From positions 1 through 7,698 of the forward strand of contig JBBSDH010000207.1 of NCBI GenBank assembly GCA_038249605.1: a stretch of 7,698 bases of DNA. Reading direction: 5' to 3'. The DNA is from M3007 sp038249605. GTDB lineage: Bacteria; Bacteroidota; Bacteroidia; Chitinophagales; Saprospiraceae. Below are positions 1 through 5,695 of this stretch, one piece after another. Under the pieces are notes generated by a model. The model saw only the letters and a list, made by a program, of their open reading frames with translations. It was not told the origin of the DNA and did not search any database. Position 1 is the first letter of the stretch; each line of letters starts with the position of its first letter. A program made the position numbers and the translations under genes.

Positions 1-1533
1 ACTGCCGAAAGTTATGCTGCCAGGGCGGTGTTGTACCGTGTACAAGGTGGCAAAATGGATCTCAACCGCAAAGCAACGGTTGCCATGGATGATTTTCAAA
101 AAGCATTTCAGGGTAATCCCGATCTTCAAATCACACACCTGAATGCGTATCTTGGTGTGCTTTTTTCCATCAAACGTGGCGATGAAGGCAAAGCGGAAGC
201 AATCACCATGCTTGAATCTGTGGAAAAAAATCCGAAAGCCACTGAAAAAGAACTGCTCGTTGTTGCCAACTATTACGATCGGCTCACCGGAACCACCCAA
301 CGCGGTCAGGCATTGCGCGACAAAAACATCAAAGCCAATCCGAAAGGACCTACCGCCCAGGCCGAAAGGCTTAAAACACTGCGCACCATAGACGACTTTG
401 CGGAAAGAAGCAAGCAGGTTGAAAATTTTGAACGCGATTTTCCACCCCAGAATCAGGATGAAAAAGACGTGCTCGACCGCAACTGGGCCGACATTGCAGG
501 CCACTATGCCGAGAAAAAAGATTGGACCAAATTCAACAACGTTTCCGCACACATGCATCCCAAATCACGCATGTCGGTGTACAACAATGTTGCCTGGGAA
601 CTGGCTGAAAAGGATGTCGACCTGGCCAATGCAGCACAAATGTCCTCGGAAGCCACGTTGTGGGCGCGCCAGGAAACCATGGCGCCATCGGTGGAAAAAC
701 CTGCGATGTTCACCCAGCAGGAATGGAGCGAAATGAGGCAGGGAACGCTGGGCATGTACGCCGATACCTACGCCTACATCCTTGATAAAAACGGCGATGC
801 CCTGGGTGCAGCTCGCTTGCAAGCCGAAGCCGTAGCTACCGATAAAAGACGCAACGCCGATTACAACGAGCGTTACACCCAATACCTCGAAAAGAGCAAG
901 TCCCCCACCCTGCGCCATGTTTTGGAAGGGTTCCTTTTGGAAGGCAACGCCACCCAAACCATGCGCGAGCAGTTCAAAAAACTGTACGCTTCGGAGGACA
1001 AGTCCGCCGAAGGCACCGAAGCCTATCTGGCCTTGCTCGACATACAGGCTTACGACAACAAAAAAACGGAGATCTCCCGCAAAATGATCAGCCAGCCTGC
1101 GCCGACTTTCAGCCTGAAAAACCTCAAAGGCGAAACCGTTAGTCTGGAAAGCCTGCGCGGCAAAGTTGTGGTAATCGATTTTTGGGCAACCTGGTGCGGT
1201 CCGTGTAAAGCTTCTTTCCCGGGCATGCAAACGTCGCAAGAAAAACACAAGGATGATCCCAACGTAGCCTACGTGTTCATCGATTGCTGGGAAAGGGCTG
1301 AAAACAAGGAAAAAAACGCCGCTGACTTTATGACAAGCAAATCTTACCCCTTTGAAGTGTTGATGGACAACGACGACCAGGTGGTGGCTTCTTTCGGAGT
1401 AAGCGGCATTCCTACCAAATTTGTGGTAGATAAAAATGGCAACATCCGTTTCAAAAGTGTGGGCTTCAACAGCACAGAATCGCTGGTACAGGAGCTCGGG
1501 CTGATGATTGACCTGGCCAAAACAACGCCCTAA
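1..1533 (+). CDS. TlpA-like thioredoxin-fold protein with large helical N-terminal region (5' partial)
   Basis: The reading frame is open from base 1, so the gene begins outside the window; the GTG at 28 is not a convincing start. The visible part encodes 510 residues. Residues 1 to about 360 are rich in Lys, Glu and Ala, look largely alpha-helical and are TPR-like in character, with no catalytic motif I recognise. Residues about 366-501 form a TlpA/AhpC-TSA type thioredoxin domain: it opens with APTFSLKNLKGE, carries the redox-active WCGPC at 398-402 (Cys399 and Cys402), and has the cis-proline segment GIPT with Pro471. Such Bacteroidota proteins are usually exported thiol:disulfide oxidoreductases acting in the periplasm on cysteine-containing envelope proteins. 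The signal peptide, if present, lies upstream of the window. The helical half may bind the protein substrate (inference). The thioesterase gene follows 34 bases downstream on the same strand. The domain call is secure; the substrate is unknown. Confidence 0.9.
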   Translation, partial: TAESYAARAVLYRVQGGKMDLNRKATVAMDDFQKAFQGNPDLQITHLNAYLGVLFSIKRGDEGKAEAITMLESVEKNPKATEKELLVVANYYDRLTGTTQRGQALRDKNIKANPKGPTAQAERLKTLRTIDDFAERSKQVENFERDFPPQNQDEKDVLDRNWADIAGHYAEKKDWTKFNNVSAHMHPKSRMSVYNNVAWELAEKDVDLANAAQMSSEATLWARQETMAPSVEKPAMFTQQEWSEMRQGTLGMYADTYAYILDKNGDALGAARLQAEAVATDKRRNADYNERYTQYLEKSKSPTLRHVLEGFLLEGNATQTMREQFKKLYASEDKSAEGTEAYLALLDIQAYDNKKTEISRKMISQPAPTFSLKNLKGETVSLESLRGKVVVIDFWATWCGPCKASFPGMQTSQEKHKDDPNVAYVFIDCWERAENKEKNAADFMTSKSYPFEVLMDNDDQVVASFGVSGIPTKFVVDKNGNIRFKSVGFNSTESLVQELGLMIDLAKTTP

Positions 1534-1567
1534 AACCAAGGATTTAAAGCAATTACTTATCCAATTC

Positions 1568-2005
1568 ATGCCCGAACTCATTTTTCCAATCATTGTACGT
1601 TGGGCCGACCTTGATCCGAATTACCACGTCCGACACTCAGCGTATTACGATTACGGAGCTTCAGCGCGGATGGATTTTTTTCTGGAATGTGGCTTACCTC
1701 CTACTGCCATGGCGCAAATGCACGTGGGTCCCGTTCTTTTCCGTGAAGAGGCCGTTTTCCGCCGTGAACTTCGTTTCGGCGATGTGTTAACCATCAGCGT
1801 AAGTCTGAGCAAAGCGCGGCACAACTTTTCCCGCTTTTCCTTTCGACATTTGATCCGCAGGGAAGACGGCACCGTGTGCGCCGAGATCAACATCGACGGG
1901 GCGTGGATAGATACAAACCTGCGTAAGCTGAGCACACCACCCGAATTGGTGGCCGAAGCCCTGGGAAAAGGCCCCAAAAGCGAAGACTTCGTTTGGCTCG
2001 ACTGA
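1568..2005 (+). CDS. Hotdog-fold acyl-CoA thioesterase (4HBT/YbgC-like)
   Basis: Encodes 145 residues, the usual length of a single-domain 4-hydroxybenzoyl-CoA thioesterase-like protein. These are cytoplasmic oligomers that hydrolyse acyl-CoA or acyl-carrier-protein thioesters. The N-terminal segment RWADLDPNYHVRHSAYYDY (residues 11-29) matches the family signature, where an Asp followed by G/N-x-HV lies at the start of the central helix. By alignment from memory with the Pseudomonas enzyme (GDCDPAG), Asp16 is the likely catalytic acid. The remaining residues give the alternating beta-strands expected of the fold. I chose ATG 1568 because the protein then begins right at the conserved first strand; the frame extends to an ATG at 1508, but that would overlap the preceding gene by 26 bases and add an uncharacteristic basic tail. 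There is no Shine-Dalgarno sequence, as is normal in Bacteroidota. It is probably co-transcribed with the upstream gene. The acyl substrate cannot be told from sequence. Confidence 0.85.
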   Translation: MPELIFPIIVRWADLDPNYHVRHSAYYDYGASARMDFFLECGLPPTAMAQMHVGPVLFREEAVFRRELRFGDVLTISVSLSKARHNFSRFSFRHLIRREDGTVCAEINIDGAWIDTNLRKLSTPPELVAEALGKGPKSEDFVWLD

Positions 2006-2023
2006 GGATTGAGTATTTACACC

Positions 2024-2031
2024 TATTTTTG
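2024..2031 (+). promoter_or_regulatory. Bacteroidota -7-like element before the glycosyltransferase gene
   Basis: TATTTTTG matches the Bacteroidota -7 consensus TAnnTTTG at every fixed position. It ends only five bases before ATG 2037, so transcription starting at the usual distance would begin at or next to the start codon. No TTTG-like -33 element is at the expected spacing (the nearest TTTG, 1992-1995, is 28 bases upstream rather than about 19-21), so promoter strength is uncertain. The gene may also be read through from upstream. Confidence 0.45.
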
Positions 2032-2036
2032 CCACC

Positions 2037-3002
2037 ATGTCGAACCTGCGCCCTTCGTTCGTTTCTGTTGTTGGATTGATCCAGGCACCCTACCAGATCC
2101 GGGAGTTGCCTTTGTGGCTTACGAACGTTTACGATGAACTCAGCCGGAATTTTTCCGATTTTGAACTTGTGCTCGTCAACAACCACTGCCACCAGCCCGA
2201 CATCGATGCGGCCATCAAACCGCTTCCTGAAGAGCTACGGAAGCATGTCTTTTTGCTCAATTTATCGACGCCGGTAAGCCGCGACAACGCCATCATGGCC
2301 GGTCTCGACAGGTCGAACGGAGATTACACCGTCGTGCTGGAATTTGATTTCAGCGACCGTCAGGAACTCATAACCCGCATGTGGGAAAAAAGCAGGGAAG
2401 GATACGACATCGTTTACCTGCGCGCACGCAACAGGCGCATTGGCTGGTTGTCCAAAACGCTCCACGGTGTTTTTTACGGCATCATGAAAAGCTACTCAGG
2501 TTTGCAACTCGACCCACTGGCGCACCACAGCCGCATCATCAGCCGGAGGGCGTTGAATTCGTTGTTGCGTCTACGCGAAAACAGCCGTTACCTGAAAGCA
2601 AACTATGCTTTGGTGGGTTACAGCAGCACATCCATTGAGGTTGACGAGCCCTTGCTCACCGAACCCGGCACAGGATTTGGGGAACAGTTCAAAACATCCC
2701 TTGTTGCCATCACGTCTTTCACCTCTTTTTTGCGTTCGTTGTTGCTCTGGATCTTTTTATTGTCGGTTTTGGTGGCAGGAACAACCATTTTTAATGCTGT
2801 AAAAGTGCGGTTCACCAATGTGGATATTTTCGGCGATTACCACCAGACTTTGAGCGGATGGGCCTTCCTTGTAGTTCTTATATCCGTTTTTTTCGCCATA
2901 ACATGTTTGATGTTGTACATCATGTCCATTTACCTCTCCAACATATACAGCGAATTGAAAAACAGGCCGTTATACATTATCGAATCAGTTAAACGTTATT
3001 GA
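2037..3002 (+). CDS. Membrane-anchored GT2 (GtrB/DPM1-like) glycosyltransferase with altered motifs
   Basis: Encodes 321 residues with the layout of GtrB/dolichol-phosphate-mannose-synthase-like family 2 transferases: a GT-A domain (about 1-225) and two C-terminal membrane helices (about 229-253 and 274-298). Such proteins usually move a sugar from a nucleotide donor to a polyprenyl phosphate on the inner face of the inner membrane. Family context is visible in NAIMAGLDRSNGDYTVVLEF (about 84-103), GYDIVY, and the LSRR-like segment IISRR. The key motifs are unusual: the nucleotide-binding VDDGS position reads VNNHC (47-51), and the metal-binding DxD position reads EFD (102-104) followed by FSDRQEL instead of LQDPPEL. 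It may use a different donor, be metal-independent, or be a non-catalytic relative. ATG 2037 fits the domain start and directly follows the -7-like element. No polysaccharide genes are adjacent, so the pathway is unknown. Confidence 0.8.
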   Translation: MSNLRPSFVSVVGLIQAPYQIRELPLWLTNVYDELSRNFSDFELVLVNNHCHQPDIDAAIKPLPEELRKHVFLLNLSTPVSRDNAIMAGLDRSNGDYTVVLEFDFSDRQELITRMWEKSREGYDIVYLRARNRRIGWLSKTLHGVFYGIMKSYSGLQLDPLAHHSRIISRRALNSLLRLRENSRYLKANYALVGYSSTSIEVDEPLLTEPGTGFGEQFKTSLVAITSFTSFLRSLLLWIFLLSVLVAGTTIFNAVKVRFTNVDIFGDYHQTLSGWAFLVVLISVFFAITCLMLYIMSIYLSNIYSELKNRPLYIIESVKRY

Positions 3003-3011
3003 AAAAAATAT

Positions 3012-3045
3012 TTTTCACATAAAAAGTCAAAACCGCTTACCTTTG
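3012..3045 (+). promoter_or_regulatory. Promoter of the cold shock gene
   Basis: TACCTTTG at 3038-3045 is a perfect match to the Bacteroidota -7 consensus TAnnTTTG. A T-rich segment TTTTC at 3012-3016, 21 bases upstream, is a weak -33 candidate, and an A-tract (3002-3008) precedes it. Transcription from here gives a leader of roughly 40-45 bases before ATG 3094, the longest promoter-to-start distance of the promoters seen in this window. Confidence 0.65.
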
Positions 3046-3093
3046 TTGTAGCTCATTCCAGTAACATTCCAAGTTTTTAAAATTCATTAACCA

Positions 3094-3291
3094 ATGTACA
3101 AAGGAACTGTCAAGTTCTTTAATGAAACCAAAGGTTTTGGCTTCATTATTGAAACTGGCTCTGGCCAGGAAATTTTTGTTCACGTAACCGGTTTGGTGGA
3201 TCAAATCCGCCAGGGCGATACGGTAATTTTCGATACCCAGCGTGGCAAAAAAGGCATGAATGCCGTGAACGTCCGTATTGCTGCCGAATAG
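3094..3291 (+). CDS. Cold shock domain protein (CspA family)
   Basis: A 65-residue single-domain cold shock protein, the full family length. It starts MYKGTVKFFNETKGFGFI, with the RNP1 motif KGFGFI at 13-18 and an RNP2-like IFVHV at 27-31 (more commonly VFVHF). Family members form a five-stranded OB-fold that binds single-stranded RNA or DNA in the cytoplasm and acts as an RNA chaperone or antiterminator; not all are cold-induced. ATG 3094 is the only sensible start. The gene has its own promoter and a terminator just downstream, so it is a monocistronic unit between the glycosyltransferase and the radical SAM gene. The final aromatic residue of the usual RNP2 is replaced by Val31, and the domain ends in a short acidic tail (RIAAE). 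The identification is secure; the specific paralogue name is not assignable. Confidence 0.95.
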   Translation: MYKGTVKFFNETKGFGFIIETGSGQEIFVHVTGLVDQIRQGDTVIFDTQRGKKGMNAVNVRIAAE

Positions 3292-3325
3292 GTATTTTCT
3301 GAAAAAATATTGGATATGCAAGTAC

Positions 3326-3367
3326 CATGAGTCATCCCGATTTATTTTTGGGGTGACTCATGTTTTT
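3326..3367 (+). terminator. Intrinsic terminator after the cold shock gene
   Basis: An inverted repeat CATGAGTCATCCC (3326-3338) pairs with GGGGTGACTCATG (3350-3362) over 13 base pairs, including one G-U wobble, around an 11-base AT-rich loop. It is followed directly by TTTTT (3363-3367). It starts 34 bases after the cold shock stop codon. There is no A-tract on the left side, so it should act only for plus-strand transcription. It separates the cold shock unit from the radical SAM gene. Confidence 0.9.
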
Positions 3368-3460
3368 ATGCCCATAAAAAGTGTGGTTCAATTTTCAGGT
3401 TGCTGTCGTTGAATGGATGAAGCTTGTGTTGGAAATCTGCGAGAAGTAAACAGACGTGCG

Positions 3461-3468
3461 TACTTTTA
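3461..3468 (+). promoter_or_regulatory. -7-like element before the radical SAM gene
   Basis: TACTTTTA matches TAnnTTTG except for the last base and ends six bases before ATG 3475. This mirrors the placement of the element before the glycosyltransferase gene and would give a leaderless or nearly leaderless mRNA. No clear -33 element at the right distance is visible. Because a strong terminator lies upstream, the radical SAM gene needs a promoter somewhere in 3368-3474, which supports the call. Confidence 0.4.
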
Positions 3469-3474
3469 CGCCAA

Positions 3475-5685
3475 ATGCTGCCTGTTTTGAAACCTTCCAT
3501 TTACCTCATCACGCCTCCGTTCACACAACTGAACACGCCCTACCCGGCAACGGCGTACCTGAAAGGTTTTTTCAACACAAAAAACATCCCAAGTCGCCAG
3601 TCCGACCTGGGCATTGAAGTCATCCTAGCGTTGTTTTCCAAAAGCGGAATAACACACCTCTTTGAACACATTGGCACCCCTGATCCAGCGGTTTCGGACA
3701 ATGCCAAACGCATCATCGCGCTTAAGGACCATTACATCCGAACCATCGACGCGGTGATCCTGTTTTTACAAGGCAAAAACCCTACCCTTTCGCACCTGAT
3801 TTGCCAGGAAAATTTCCTGCCCGAGGCTTCGCGTTTCAACCAGCTCGACGACATGGCGTGGGCTTTCGGCGCCCTGGGCTCGCAGGACAAAGCCAAACAC
3901 CTCGCTACCCTATTCCTCGAAGACTTGTCCGACCTGATCCAGGAATGCGTCGACCCGCATTTTGGCTTCAGCCGCTACGCCGAAAGGCTCGGCCGCTCAG
4001 CCAACAGTTTCGACGAACTTTACGATGCCCTTTCAGCTCAATACACCTACATCGACACGTTGTTGATCGACAGCCTGCAGAAACACATGGCAGAGATCAA
4101 TCCGGACCTGGTTTGTGTTTCTGTGCCTTTTCCGGGCAATTTGTACGCGGCTTTCCGCTGTGCCCAATGGATCAAAAAACATTGTCCGGGCGTCAAAACA
4201 GCCATGGGTGGCGGATTCGCCAACACCGAATTGCGCTCACTTTCCGAACCCCGCGTTTTTGAGTTTTTTGATTTCATAACACTCGACGATGGCGAAGCGC
4301 CCCTCGAACACCTTGTGGAACACGTCGCCGGCAAACGTCCCCTCGAACTGTTGAAACGCGCATTCGCCCTCGTGGATGGCAAAGTGGAATACCTCAACCT
4401 CAGTCTGAGCAAAGACTACAAACAAGCCGATACCGGCACGCCCGACTACAGCGATTTGTGGCTCGACAAATACATTTCTGTGCTGGAAGTGGCCAACCCC
4501 ATGCACCGCATGTGGAGCGACGGACGGTGGAACAAACTCACCATGGCGCACGGTTGTTATTGGGGAAAATGCACGTTTTGCGACATCTCCCTTGATTACA
4601 TCAAAGTGTATGAACCGCTAACTGCCAGTCTGTTGTGCGACCGCATGGAAACCATGATCGAACAAACGGGACAAAACGGTTTTCACTTCGTGGATGAGGC
4701 TGCGCCGCCCGCACTCATGCGAGCCCTGGCGCTGGAAATCATCCGCCGCAAGCTGGTGGTGACGTGGTGGACCAACATTCGTTTTGAAAAAAGTTTCACG
4801 CTCGACCTGTGTGTTTTGCTGCACGAATCGGGCTGCGTGGCCGTATCAGGAGGATTGGAAGTAGCGTCGGACCGGTTGCTTGAGTTGATTCAAAAAGGCG
4901 TCACGGTCGCGCAGGTAGCACAGGTTACGCGCAATTTCACCGAGGCCGGCGTTATGGTGCATGCCTATTTGATGTACGGTTTTCCAACCCAAACCGCACA
5001 GGAAACCATCGATTCTTTGGAAATGGTGCGTCAAATGTTTGAGGCGGGTATTTTACAGTCGGGTTTCTGGCACCAGTTTGCCATGACCGCACACAGCCCC
5101 GTGGGTTTGTATCCTGAACAATTTAAAGTCAAAAAGGAAACCGACACCATCGGCACGTTTGCCAACAACGACATCGTGCACATCGACCCAACGGGCACGG
5201 ACCATGACGCGTTCAGTTTTGGATTGAAAAAATCGCTGCTCAACTACATGCATGGCATCGGATTCGATTTGCCACTGAAAGACTGGTTCGACTTTAAAGT
5301 ACCGCGGCCTTCTGTTCCACAGGATTACATTCGGGAAGCCTTGAACGAGCCGGAGCCCATTTCCCACAAACCGTCGGCAAAAGTCGTGTGGCTGGGCATG
5401 CTCCCTGGCCTTAAAACTTTTACCAAAACCAAAAAAGGCCGGTCGATGGACATGGTTGAACTCACGTTTCATAACAAGCGCGAAACGGTGGTGGTCAATG
5501 CCGCGCGGGCACAGGGAGCATGGCTTGCCGAACTTTTGAAACAGGCATCGGTAAACAACGCTGAAGTGATGACGTTGCAGGAGGTCAAAGCGCATTTTGA
5601 AAACAGCGGACTGGTCGATTTTGAGCTGTTTTGGTACCACAAAACGGTACAATCGCTGCGTTCGTTGGGGTTGCTGGTGTTGTGA
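3475..5685 (+). CDS. Cobalamin-binding-type radical SAM enzyme, function unknown
   Basis: Encodes 736 residues from ATG 3475. The frame extends upstream to a TTG at 3424, but that would add 17 atypical residues, whereas ATG 3475 sits right after a -7-like element and shortly before the conserved PPFTQLNTPYPATAYLKG. Residues about 10-285 look like a B12-binding-type region with a long insertion; the Rossmann-like part includes LVCVSVPFPGN and AMGGGFANTE (about 245), but I see no DxHxxG cobalamin ligand motif. The radical SAM core spans about 350-560: cluster cysteines Cys361, Cys366 and Cys369 (CYWGKCTFC, spacing CX4CX2C rather than CX3CX2C), FVDEAAPP (405-412), GGLEVASDR (from 459) and YGFPTQT (501-507). 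Family enzymes cleave S-adenosylmethionine to start radical methylations, ring closures or rearrangements in the cytoplasm. A C-terminal region (about 636-736) is not one I recognise. No substrate gene is adjacent and the reaction is unknown. Confidence 0.88.
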   Translation: MLPVLKPSIYLITPPFTQLNTPYPATAYLKGFFNTKNIPSRQSDLGIEVILALFSKSGITHLFEHIGTPDPAVSDNAKRIIALKDHYIRTIDAVILFLQGKNPTLSHLICQENFLPEASRFNQLDDMAWAFGALGSQDKAKHLATLFLEDLSDLIQECVDPHFGFSRYAERLGRSANSFDELYDALSAQYTYIDTLLIDSLQKHMAEINPDLVCVSVPFPGNLYAAFRCAQWIKKHCPGVKTAMGGGFANTELRSLSEPRVFEFFDFITLDDGEAPLEHLVEHVAGKRPLELLKRAFALVDGKVEYLNLSLSKDYKQADTGTPDYSDLWLDKYISVLEVANPMHRMWSDGRWNKLTMAHGCYWGKCTFCDISLDYIKVYEPLTASLLCDRMETMIEQTGQNGFHFVDEAAPPALMRALALEIIRRKLVVTWWTNIRFEKSFTLDLCVLLHESGCVAVSGGLEVASDRLLELIQKGVTVAQVAQVTRNFTEAGVMVHAYLMYGFPTQTAQETIDSLEMVRQMFEAGILQSGFWHQFAMTAHSPVGLYPEQFKVKKETDTIGTFANNDIVHIDPTGTDHDAFSFGLKKSLLNYMHGIGFDLPLKDWFDFKVPRPSVPQDYIREALNEPEPISHKPSAKVVWLGMLPGLKTFTKTKKGRSMDMVELTFHNKRETVVVNAARAQGAWLAELLKQASVNNAEVMTLQEVKAHFENSGLVDFELFWYHKTVQSLRSLGLLVL

Positions 5686-5695
5686 GATCGTTTTC

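Noticed and set aside
565..1593. 342-codon open frame on the minus strand, antisense to the TlpA-like gene
   Set aside because: Its product shows no recognisable domain and has low-complexity, Phe/Gly/Val-rich composition typical of an antisense shadow. The plus strand encodes a clear thioredoxin domain over the same bases.
3001..3016. AT-rich palindrome AAAAATATTTTT after the glycosyltransferase stop, considered as a terminator
   Set aside because: The potential stem has no G-C pairs, so it would be unstable, and it is better explained as the A/T-rich upstream part of the cold shock promoter. A similar GAAAAAATATT recurs at 3301 after that gene, but the match is short and low-complexity.
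3368..3412. 14-codon frame (MPIKSVVQFSGCCR) right after the terminator T-tract
   Set aside because: Too short, begins at the terminator tail, has no ribosome-binding site or promoter of its own, and is expected by chance.
3291..3474. Search for a regulatory RNA or riboswitch (for example cobalamin) before the radical SAM gene
   Set aside because: After the terminator only about 107 bases remain, with no conserved B12-box-like motif or stable multi-stem structure that I can recognise.
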